Assembly: GCA_035640455.1 (NCBI GenBank)
Contig: DASQWB010000044.1
Span: forward strand, 1-13,026
Length of the DNA: 13,026 nucleotides
Source: AC-50 sp035640455
Lineage (GTDB): Bacteria; Actinomycetota; Thermoleophilia; Gaiellales; Gaiellaceae
Reading direction: 5' to 3'
Positions 1-5,811 of this stretch are shown piece after piece. The notes beneath the pieces were generated by a model that made no database searches, was not told the origin of the DNA, and saw only the letters and a program-made list of their open reading frames with translations. A program made the position numbers and the translations under genes. Each line of letters opens with the position of its first letter. Positions within the stretch are counted from its first letter, which is position 1.

Positions 1-1
1 C

Positions 2-1012
2 GACGAGGTCTACGTCTTCACGCCGAAGGGCGAGGTGAAGACGCTCCCGGCCGGCGCGACGCCGATCGACTTCGCCTACGCCGTGCACACGGACGTCGGC
101 CACCGCACCGTCGGCGCGAAGGTGAACGGCCGCATCGTCCCGCTCCACTACCACCTGCGGTCGGGCGACATCGTCGAGATCCTCACCTCGAAGTCGGGTC
201 GGGGCCCGTCACGCGACTGGCTCTCGCTCGCCGCCTCCTCGCGCGCGCGGAACAAGATCCGGCAGTGGTTCTCGCGCGAGACGCGCGAGGAGACCGAGCA
301 GAAGGGCCGCGACGCGCTCGAGCAGGCGCTCAAGGCGCAGAAGCTCCCGTACCGCAAGCTCGCGGGCTCGGCCGTGCTCGCGCAGGTGATCCGCGAGACC
401 GGCTTCAAGAAGGCCGAGGACTTCTACCTCGCCCTCGGCTCCGGGAAGCTCACCGCGAACGCGATCGTGAACAAGGTCCTCCAGCGCCTGAAGACCGACC
501 AGGTGGCGCAGGAGGACGCCGTCACGCTCAAGGCGCCGAAGGAGCGGAGCACCGTCGCGAGCGAGAGCGTCGGCATCAACGTCGTCGGCGCCGACGGCGT
601 GCTCGTGCGGGTCGCCAAGTGCTGCACGCCGGTTCCCGGCGACGCGATCGTCGGCTACATCTCGCTCGGCAAGGGGATCACCGTCCACCGCAAGGACTGT
701 CCGAACGTGCGGACGCTGATGAAGAACCCCGAGCGCTTCACGCCGGTCGAATGGGATGGCGGCGCGACGAAGAGCTTCCGCGTCCAGATCGCGGTCGATT
801 CCTGGGACCGGCCGCGCCTGCTCGAGGACGTCGCCCGGACGTTCGCCGAGCACGGCGCGAACATCGTCTCCTACGGCGGCGTCGTGGACGACCAGCTGGC
901 GAAGAACTGGTACACGGCCGAGGTCGGCGACGTGAACGCGCTGCGCTCGCTCCTGAACGCGCTCCGGCACATCGACGCAGTCTTCGACGCGTATCGCGTG
1001 ACACCGTCGTAG
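2..1012 (+). CDS. rel: RelA/SpoT-family (p)ppGpp synthetase/hydrolase, C-terminal part (5' truncated by window edge)
   Basis: The frame is already open at the first bases (DEVYVFTPKGEVK...), so the GTG at 35 is internal and the true start lies outside the window. The 336 visible residues are the regulatory C-terminal half of a long RelA/SpoT protein. A TGS domain opens it (about residues 1-60, with the typical PAGATPIDFAYAVHTDVG), then a helical region, then the conserved Cys/His (RIS/zinc-finger) segment with AKCCTPVPGD (Cys207, Cys208) and VHRKDC (His229, Cys233), and a C-terminal ACT domain (about 258-332). In the family these domains sense the ribosome and control alarmone synthesis and hydrolysis. 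The catalytic domains are upstream and cannot be judged here. The reading frame is intact to a TAG stop, and a hairpin terminator follows 55 nt later. Family assignment is very secure; whether the enzyme is bifunctional cannot be told. Confidence 0.97.
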   Translation, partial: DEVYVFTPKGEVKTLPAGATPIDFAYAVHTDVGHRTVGAKVNGRIVPLHYHLRSGDIVEILTSKSGRGPSRDWLSLAASSRARNKIRQWFSRETREETEQKGRDALEQALKAQKLPYRKLAGSAVLAQVIRETGFKKAEDFYLALGSGKLTANAIVNKVLQRLKTDQVAQEDAVTLKAPKERSTVASESVGINVVGADGVLVRVAKCCTPVPGDAIVGYISLGKGITVHRKDCPNVRTLMKNPERFTPVEWDGGATKSFRVQIAVDSWDRPRLLEDVARTFAEHGANIVSYGGVVDDQLAKNWYTAEVGDVNALRSLLNALRHIDAVFDAYRVTPS

Positions 1013-1153
1013 TCCCTTGTTCGAGGGATCCCACCGTGGGCCGCCGTAGTCGATAACAGCTGGTTCAGCCGCTGTCCACGCGGCTTTTCGGCCTGCTCCC
1101 TCGAACGAGGGATGGCCCCTCGAACGGGTGGTGTAGCCCGGCCGAGGGATGGC
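1013..1153. repeat. Cluster of short palindromic/direct repeats downstream of rel
   Basis: TCCCTTGTTCGAGGGA (1013-1028) and TCCCTCGAACGAGGGA (1097-1112) are near-palindromes and match each other in inverted orientation at 15 of 16 positions. CGAGGGATGGC occurs at 1106-1116 and again at 1143-1153. CCCTCGAACG also recurs at 1117-1126. The cluster straddles the rel terminator. No protein or RNA family is recognised; it may be decayed repeat DNA or protein-binding sites. Confidence 0.45.
1067..1088 (+). terminator. Rho-independent-like terminator after rel
   Basis: A 6-bp stem AGCCGC/GCGGCT with a 7-nt loop is followed directly by TTTT (1085-1088). It lies 55 nt after the rel stop codon, oriented to end rel transcription. 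The T-run is short, so strength is uncertain. Confidence 0.5.
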
Positions 1154-1193
1154 ATTCGGCCGAGATCCGACTACAACGAGAACGGGGGAGGGG

Positions 1194-1265
1194 ATGCAGC
1201 GGCCGCGTCGCCCGCCCGGCGAGGACCTGGGCGGGCACGCGGCTGCGCGGAGCTCGGTTCATTGA
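1194..1265 (+). CDS. Doubtful 23-codon small ORF
   Basis: An ATG follows the purine-rich run GGGGGAGGGG, but the GGAGG core ends only 2 nt before the ATG, which is too close for good initiation. The predicted peptide begins MQRPRRPPGEDL and ends with a TGA at 1263-1265, just before the 76-bp repeat. The peptide resembles nothing I recognise and is arginine/proline-rich, as chance GC-rich ORFs are. It could be a leader peptide or the remnant of a lost gene. The rest of the 1013-1291 intergenic stretch holds only the terminator and the short repeats. Confidence 0.15.
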   Translation: MQRPRRPPGEDLGGHAAARSSVH

Positions 1266-1278
1266 TGACCCGAGCGGT

Positions 1279-1354
1279 TCGACCGGTCGTTTCAGACGGA
1301 CGCGCGGGCGTAGCCCGCACGTCCTGATGGTCGGCGCCGCCGAGTCGGCGCCTT
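1279..1354 (-). repeat. 76-bp double-hairpin element, copy 1 (inverted relative to copy 2)
   Basis: The reverse complement of this segment matches 4276-4351 at 70 of 76 positions. Read on the minus strand it forms hairpin 1 (7-bp stem GGCGCCG/CGGCGCC, 1333-1352) and hairpin 2 (12-bp stem with 3-nt loop, 1298-1324, with one G-U pair), and ends in the palindrome GACCGGTC. It overlaps the 3' end of the minus-strand membrane protein gene, supplying its last 20 codons and TGA stop. No T-run follows the hairpins. It may act as a bidirectional terminator or RNA-stabilising 3' structure, or be a REP-like mobile element. Confidence 0.85.
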
Positions 1355-2140
1355 CAGCGCGACGAGCGGCAGCACGGTCATCGCGCCGGCGACGACCAGG
1401 TACGCGACGAGCGCCCCGGTCGGATCGGCGCGGAGGTCGTCGCGGTGAAGGAGCGGGACGAGCGCGAGGAGCGCACCGGTCGGGGGCATCGAGAGCAGGA
1501 GCGCGCGGCCCCGCAGCCGGTCTCCGTCCCAGGCCGCCCACAGGTGCGCGAGCGCGAGGCAGCCGAGCCAGATGCCGAGGATCCGCGCCACGAGCGGCGT
1601 GATCGCGAACGGCCACAGGCGTGTCGCGTAGGCGAGCTCGAAGAGGAGGCCGATCCCGGCGGCTAGGAGGAGGCCGCCGAGCCCGGCGACCGCGAGCCGG
1701 CCGGCCGCGGCGAACGGCGCTTCGACCGGGAGCCTGCCGCCCTCGGCGCGCTCGTTGAGCACGAACGTGACCGGCACGAGCACGAAGAGGATCGAGTACA
1801 TCAGCAGCCAGTACGCGAGCTCGTACCACGGGTGCGCGCGGAAGGGCTTGAGCGTCACGAGCGTCACGATCGTCGCCGTGACGGCGAAGGGCGCGACGAC
1901 GACGAAGGTCGCCCGCTGCCGCGGCCAGGTGCGGGCGGCGTAGCCGAAGAGGCCGAGCAGGCAGGCGCTCCCGTACATGACGCCGAGCGCGCGGGCGTTC
2001 GCGTCGGGCTTCACCGTCCAGACGAACCAGCGCTCCGTCCGGTCGGGGATCGACATCAGGTTGGCGAAGGCGGGCAGAGCGTTCACGACGAGGATCGCCT
2101 GGACGACCGTTACCGCCCGGCGGCGGCTCACGGCGTCCAT
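1292..2140 (-). CDS. Eight-helix integral membrane protein of unknown function
   Basis: A 282-residue protein with about eight hydrophobic helices (roughly 9-28, 51-69, 78-97, 109-128, 147-168, 178-204, 213-231 and 242-262), so an inner-membrane protein. I recognise no transporter or enzyme motif. It is the last gene of the thioesterase-GAF operon. The ATG at 2140 overlaps the GAF gene by 13 nt. A GTG at 2131, sharing bases with the GAF stop as GTGA, is an equally plausible start and repeats the GTGA coupling seen at the previous junction. Residues 263-282, an Arg-rich tail after the last helix, are encoded entirely by the 76-bp repeat, so the C-terminus probably changed when that element arrived. 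Confident as a gene, unknown in function. Confidence 0.8.
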   Translation of the reverse strand: MDAVSRRRAVTVVQAILVVNALPAFANLMSIPDRTERWFVWTVKPDANARALGVMYGSACLLGLFGYAARTWPRQRATFVVVAPFAVTATIVTLVTLKPFRAHPWYELAYWLLMYSILFVLVPVTFVLNERAEGGRLPVEAPFAAAGRLAVAGLGGLLLAAGIGLLFELAYATRLWPFAITPLVARILGIWLGCLALAHLWAAWDGDRLRGRALLLSMPPTGALLALVPLLHRDDLRADPTGALVAYLVVAGAMTVLPLVALKAPTRRRRPSGRAGYARASV

Positions 2141-2481
2141 CGCTCGCCGCCCGTGTCCCAGCCGAGCAGCACATGCGCCGAGACGAGGACCGCCACCCGT
2201 TCGAGCAGCTCGATGTCGGGTGCTCGGTCGGCGGTGAGGACGCCGACCTGCTCGCCGCGATAGATGATCGGGACGTAGAGGCGGCGGCTCTCGTCCGGCT
2301 CGCCGGCCCGGGGGCCGAGGACGAACTCCTCGCCCTCCGCGAAGAGGATTCCCGCCCAGCGCGCCGCGCCGCGGTCGACGAGAGTCGCGACGACCGCCCG
2401 CAGCACGTCGTCGGCGTCGCCGCCGCGGTTCAGGATGCGGTCGACCGCGTCGACGACGCCGCGCCGCCTATGGGCGCTCAC
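2128..2481 (-). CDS. Small stand-alone GAF-domain protein
   Basis: A 117-residue protein starting at a GTG (2481-2479) that overlaps the thioesterase TGA as GTGA, implying translational coupling. This start is preferred because the same frame runs upstream only as an antiparallel-looking shadow inside the thioesterase gene. An N-terminal helix (DAVDRILNRGGDADDVLRAV) leads into a compact GAF fold with RRLYVPIIYRGEQVGVLTAD, the usual beta-turn-beta signature, and a closing helix (IELLERVAVLVSAHVLLG). No output domain is fused, so it probably binds a small ligand or a partner. The neighbouring thioesterase and membrane protein suggest a membrane- or lipid-related role, but that is only inference. 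Confidence 0.8.
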   Translation of the reverse strand: MSAHRRRGVVDAVDRILNRGGDADDVLRAVVATLVDRGAARWAGILFAEGEEFVLGPRAGEPDESRRLYVPIIYRGEQVGVLTADRAPDIELLERVAVLVSAHVLLGWDTGGERWTP

Positions 2482-2912
2482 GCCGCCAGCTCCTCGCCCT
2501 CGAAGGCGCGCACCCGCTCCCGGTACGGCTCGGGGATCGGCACCGGGCGCCGCTCGTCGAGGTCGACGAGGACGAGCGTCTGCGTCGCCGTCACGAGCAG
2601 GACGTCGTCCGGCACGCGGTAGGCGGCGCACTCGAAGGTCGCGCTCGTGCGCCCGAGGCGCGCGAGGCGGATGTAGACGTCGATCTCGTCGTCGAAGACC
2701 GCCGGCGCGAGGTACTCGATCGTGCAGGCGCGCATGACGAACTCCTCGCCCGCGAGCACGTCGGGGTGGAGCAGGTCGAGCTCGCGCAGGTACTCGACGC
2801 GCGCGAGGTCGAAGTAGGGCAGGTAGCGGCCGTAGTAGACGATGCCCTGGGCGTCGGTGTCGGAGAAGCCGACGCGCGTCCGTGCCTTGAACTTGAACGG
2901 CGGCTTCGCCAC
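2478..2912 (-). CDS. 4HBT-superfamily (YbgC/FadM-like) acyl-CoA thioesterase
   Basis: A 144-residue single hot-dog domain, the usual length for stand-alone 4-hydroxybenzoyl-CoA/YbgC-type thioesterases, which hydrolyse acyl-CoA or acyl-ACP to the free acid and CoA or ACP in the cytoplasm. The signature is near the N-terminus: RVGFSDTDAQGIVYYGRYLP followed by FDLARVEYLR. Asp20 in DTDAQG aligns with the catalytic Asp of the family. The long helix and later strands (CTIEYLAPAVFDDEIDVYIR, LLVTATQTLVLVDLDERRPV) are also typical. The GTG start is preceded by TAGCAT six nt upstream and no Shine-Dalgarno, suggesting a leaderless transcript. It is the first gene of a three-gene coupled operon. The substrate cannot be deduced from sequence. 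Confidence 0.92.
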   Translation of the reverse strand: MAKPPFKFKARTRVGFSDTDAQGIVYYGRYLPYFDLARVEYLRELDLLHPDVLAGEEFVMRACTIEYLAPAVFDDEIDVYIRLARLGRTSATFECAAYRVPDDVLLVTATQTLVLVDLDERRPVPIPEPYRERVRAFEGEELAA

Positions 2913-2918
2913 CGGCCG

Positions 2919-2924
2919 ATGCTA
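2919..2924 (-). promoter_or_regulatory. Predicted -10 box (TAGCAT), leaderless start of thioesterase operon
   Basis: On the minus strand TAGCAT ends 6 nt before the GTG at 2912, placing the transcription start at or next to the start codon. No TTGACA-like -35 was seen. The identical hexamer and spacing precede the phosphomannomutase gene. Confidence 0.5.
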
Positions 2925-2975
2925 ACGCCGCCGCTGGTGGAACCTCGTCGGCGCTTCTGCTGTACTTGAGGAGTC

Positions 2976-4277
2976 GTGCGGATCGTTGCGATCGTCGCCG
3001 CACTTCTCGCCGTCGCGGGCGCGCAGGGGTCGCAGCCGGCGGCCCGGCCGCTCGTCGGCTTGAAGGCGCCCGACGGGCCGCTGCTCGGCATGGTCTGGAT
3101 CGGCCGCAACGCGGAGATCGTCCCGCTCGACGCGACGACGCTCGAACCGGCCGGCGCGGGACTCCCGATCAAGGAGAGTGGCGCCTTCGGCTACTCGCCG
3201 GACCGCAGCCAGCTCGCGCTCGGAACGGTAAACCCGCCGCGCGTCCGCTTCATCGACGTGGCACCGCTCAAGGTGGTGCGCTCGGTCGAGCTCGGGAGGA
3301 TCGGCGGCGTGGAGCGGATCGACTGGCTGGGCGCGGGCGCGGCGGTGGTGCTCTATGCCGCGCCCGAGGGCACGAGGATCGCCTGGGTCGACCCGACGAC
3401 CGGTGAGGTCTCCAAGCGCGTGCGGCTCGGAGTCACGCCGTACCAAGGCGTGAGCGGCGGCGGAAGGCTCGTCCTGCTGCTCCCGCCGCGGAAGGGGATC
3501 GGCGCCGCGCGCCTGGAGATCGTGGGCGCCGACGAGCGCACGCGGGTCGTCCGGCTGCCCAAGATCCGCATCGGCTCGACCGTGCCCGGAGGTCGGAGGC
3601 CGGTCCGCCGCATCCGGCCCGGGCTCGCCCTCGACAGCTCGACAGGGCACGCCTACGTTGTCGGGACCGACGGCGTCGTCGCCGGCGTCGACGTCCGTTC
3701 GCTTAAGGTCTCGAACCACTCGCTCGTGCGTCGCTCCCTCGCGGCGCGCCTCGGGGCCTGGCTCGTGCCCGCGGCGGAGGGCAAGGCGCTCGCGGGCCCG
3801 GCTCTCGACGCGCGGTGGCTCGGGGACGGGCTGATCGCCGTCGCCGGCACGAGCTACAGCGTCACCTTCGGCAAGAACAGCGAGACGCAGACGGCGACGC
3901 CGCTCGGGCTCCGCGTCGTCGACGTCCACACGTGGACGCAACGGACGCTCGACGCTGGCGCGGACGGCTTCGCGGTCGGCAACGGCGCGCTGCTCGCCTA
4001 CGGCGTGCGCAGCGAGTTCGGCACGACGACGCCGAGCGTCGTCTCCGGGATGGGCGTAGCGGCGTACGGGACCGACGGAAACAAGCGCTTCCACCTCCTG
4101 CCGACCGTGCCGGTCGGATCCCTGCAGGTGAACGGCTCGCTCGCGTACGGCTGGCTCGTCGACGCAGCAGACCCTTGGCACCTCGTCGTCCTGGACGTCG
4201 CCGCCGGCACCGTCGTGCGCGAGCTCCGGCTTGCCCACCCGACGCGCCTCCTCATCGCAGACAGCAGTTTCTTCTAA
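2976..4277 (+). CDS. Predicted exported protein, probably beta-propeller-like, unknown function
   Basis: A 433-residue protein beginning at GTG with a short hydrophobic N-terminus (MRIVAIVAALLAVAGA) that looks like a signal peptide with cleavage near AGA-QG; the rest has no membrane span. It is built of repeating short strands with Gly/Asp turns (for example ESGAFGYSPDRSQLALG, IAWVDPTTGEVSKRV, TGHAYVVGTDGVVAGVDVRS, HLVVLDVAAGTVVREL), resembling WD40/YVTN-type propellers. No catalytic motif is recognised. GAGGAG ends only 2 nt before the GTG, and TACTTG lies 7 nt before it, so the initiation mode is unclear. It is transcribed divergently from the thioesterase operon across 63 bp. Its TAA stop overlaps the first bases of copy 2 of the 76-bp element. 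The fold is inferred from sequence pattern only. Confidence 0.78.
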   Translation: MRIVAIVAALLAVAGAQGSQPAARPLVGLKAPDGPLLGMVWIGRNAEIVPLDATTLEPAGAGLPIKESGAFGYSPDRSQLALGTVNPPRVRFIDVAPLKVVRSVELGRIGGVERIDWLGAGAAVVLYAAPEGTRIAWVDPTTGEVSKRVRLGVTPYQGVSGGGRLVLLLPPRKGIGAARLEIVGADERTRVVRLPKIRIGSTVPGGRRPVRRIRPGLALDSSTGHAYVVGTDGVVAGVDVRSLKVSNHSLVRRSLAARLGAWLVPAAEGKALAGPALDARWLGDGLIAVAGTSYSVTFGKNSETQTATPLGLRVVDVHTWTQRTLDAGADGFAVGNGALLAYGVRSEFGTTTPSVVSGMGVAAYGTDGNKRFHLLPTVPVGSLQVNGSLAYGWLVDAADPWHLVVLDVAAGTVVRELRLAHPTRLLIADSSFF

Positions 4278-4351
4278 GGCGCCGACTCGGCGGCGCCGAC
4301 CGTCAGGACGCGCGGGCTCTGCCCGTGCGTCCGTCTGAAATGACCGGTCGA
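4276..4351 (+). repeat. 76-bp double-hairpin element, copy 2
   Basis: Matches the reverse complement of 1279-1354 at 70 of 76 positions. Hairpin 1 is GGCGCCG-actcgg-CGGCGCC (4278-4297). Hairpin 2 is a 12-bp stem with TCT loop (4306-4332) and one G-U pair. It begins inside the TAA stop of the exported-protein gene and lies between two convergent genes, so it is placed to end transcription from either side. It ends with GACCGGTC. The remainder of the 102-bp gap, up to the end of the mutase gene, holds nothing else I recognise. Confidence 0.85.
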
Positions 4352-4379
4352 CACACTCGAAATAATCCGGAAACGGCGT

Positions 4380-5726
4380 CTAAGCCCGGATCAGGTCGAG
4401 GACCTCGTCGCGCTTGCGCTCCATGAGCTCCGGCGAGCGCGCCTCGAGGTTCAGGCGCAGCAGCGGCTCGGTGTTCGACGGCCGCACGTTCATGTGCCAG
4501 TCGTCGGCGTCGACGGAGATGCCGTCGAGGTGCGACACCTCGCCCTCCGACGCGAACCGCTCCTTCAGCTCCTGGAGCTTGAGCGCGACGTCTGCGACGG
4601 GCGTGTTGAGCTCGCCGGTGATGAAGTAGCGCTCTCGGTAGGGCCGCAGGATCTCGGACAGCTTCTGCCCCTTCCGCGAGATCAGCTCGAGCACGAGTAG
4701 GAACGGGACGACGCCCGAGTCGGCCTGCGAGAAGCCGCGGAAGTAGTAGTGACCCGAGACCTCGCCGGCGAAGGCGGCGTCCTCCTGGCGCATCCGGTGC
4801 TTGATGAACGCGTGCCCGACGCGGTTCACGAGCGGGACGCCGCCCGCCCGCCTCACCGTCTCCGGGACGGCCCAGCTCGCGCGGAGGTCGTAGATCACCT
4901 TCGCGCCGGGCTCCTTCTCGAGGATCGACTCCGCCAGGAGCGCGGTGACGAAGTCGCCCGGGACGAACTCACCCGTGTCGTCGACGAAGAAGCACCGGTC
5001 GGCGTCCCCGTCGAAGGCGACGCCGAGGTCGGCCCGCTCCTCGAGGGTCTTCCGGACGATGAACTCGCGGTTCTCGGGGAGCAGCGGGTTCGGCTCGTGG
5101 TTCGGGAACGTCCCGTCGGGCTCGAAGTAGCAGCGGACGGCGTCGACCGGCAGCCGCTCGAGCACCGGCGGGAGCATCGCGCCCGCCATCCCGTTCGCGG
5201 CGTCGATCACGACGCGGAGCGGCCGGATCGCGGCCACGTCCACGAACGACAGGACGCGCTCGACGAACGCGGGCCAGACGTCGTAGGGCTGGACGTGGCC
5301 GGGCGATAGTCCCTCAGGCCTGTCGACTCCGGCCAGGGCTCGGTCGCGGATCTCGAGCAGGCCCGACTCGCCGCCGACGGGAAGGGCGCCGCGGCGGACG
5401 ATCTTCATGCCCGTGTACTCCTTCGGGTTGTGCGAGGCGGTGACCTCGACGCCGCCGTCGAGGCCCAGGTCGCCGACCGCGAAGTAGAGCATCTCGGTGC
5501 CGACCAGCCCGAGCTCGAGGACGTCGACGCCGGTGTCGGCGGCGCCTCGCATCGCCGCTGCCGCCATGGCCCGCGAGGAGACCCGCATGTCCCAGCCGAC
5601 GGCGATCTTCCGCGGCTCGAAGTGCTCGGCGTACGCACGCCCGATCGCGTACGCGCCTTCCTCGTCGAGCTCGTCCGGATAGATCCCGCGGACGTCGTAC
5701 GCCTTGAAGACTTTCGCGTCGAGCAC
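4380..5726 (-). CDS. Phosphomannomutase/phosphoglucomutase (alpha-D-phosphohexomutase family)
   Basis: A 448-residue, full-length alpha-D-phosphohexomutase, which interconverts hexose 6-phosphate and 1-phosphate and supplies sugar-1-phosphates for nucleotide-sugar and cell-envelope glycan synthesis. All four active-site elements are present in order: the phosphoserine loop TASHNP (Ser98), the metal loop DGDADR (Asp239, Asp241, Asp243), the sugar-binding loop GEVSGHYYFR (321-330) and the phosphate-binding loop RPSNTEP (415-421). GEVSGH fits the bifunctional mannose/glucose (ManB/AlgC) group rather than GlmM. The N-terminus (VFKAYDVRGIYPDEL) is typical, supporting the GTG at 5726, which has TAGCAT 6 nt upstream. 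It is divergent from the Asp-box gene and convergent with the exported-protein gene, with no operon partner. Confidence 0.95.
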   Translation of the reverse strand: MLDAKVFKAYDVRGIYPDELDEEGAYAIGRAYAEHFEPRKIAVGWDMRVSSRAMAAAAMRGAADTGVDVLELGLVGTEMLYFAVGDLGLDGGVEVTASHNPKEYTGMKIVRRGALPVGGESGLLEIRDRALAGVDRPEGLSPGHVQPYDVWPAFVERVLSFVDVAAIRPLRVVIDAANGMAGAMLPPVLERLPVDAVRCYFEPDGTFPNHEPNPLLPENREFIVRKTLEERADLGVAFDGDADRCFFVDDTGEFVPGDFVTALLAESILEKEPGAKVIYDLRASWAVPETVRRAGGVPLVNRVGHAFIKHRMRQEDAAFAGEVSGHYYFRGFSQADSGVVPFLLVLELISRKGQKLSEILRPYRERYFITGELNTPVADVALKLQELKERFASEGEVSHLDGISVDADDWHMNVRPSNTEPLLRLNLEARSPELMERKRDEVLDLIRA

Positions 5727-5732
5727 GGGCGG

Positions 5733-5738
5733 ATGCTA
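5733..5738 (-). promoter_or_regulatory. Predicted -10 box (TAGCAT), leaderless start of mutase gene
   Basis: On the minus strand TAGCAT lies 6 nt before the GTG start at 5726, the same hexamer and spacing as at the thioesterase operon. No Shine-Dalgarno intervenes and no good -35 was seen. Confidence 0.5.
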
Positions 5739-5798
5739 AGCGACCACTGGCGAGGCGGGGCCGAAGGTGATACGAAACGCCTGCACCCACAACGGATT

Positions 5799-5808
5799 GG
5801 GGGAGGGA
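5799..5808 (+). promoter_or_regulatory. Strong Shine-Dalgarno that fixes the Asp-box protein start
   Basis: GGGGGAGGGA, with a GGAGG core at 5802-5806, stands 5 nt before the GTG at 5812. This favours that GTG over the in-frame start 45 nt upstream, and the signal peptide begins exactly there. It is the one clear Shine-Dalgarno start among the monocistronic genes here. Confidence 0.7.
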
Positions 5809-5811
5809 GCC

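Noticed and set aside
1065..2174. 369-aa minus-strand frame over the membrane protein gene
   Set aside because: Arg/Pro-rich with no hydrophobic pattern, while the competing frame encodes eight clear helices and is operon-coupled.
2922..4238. 438-aa minus-strand frame opposite the exported protein
   Set aside because: The plus-strand frame has a signal peptide and regular strand pattern, whereas this one is charged and repetitive, so it is a shadow.
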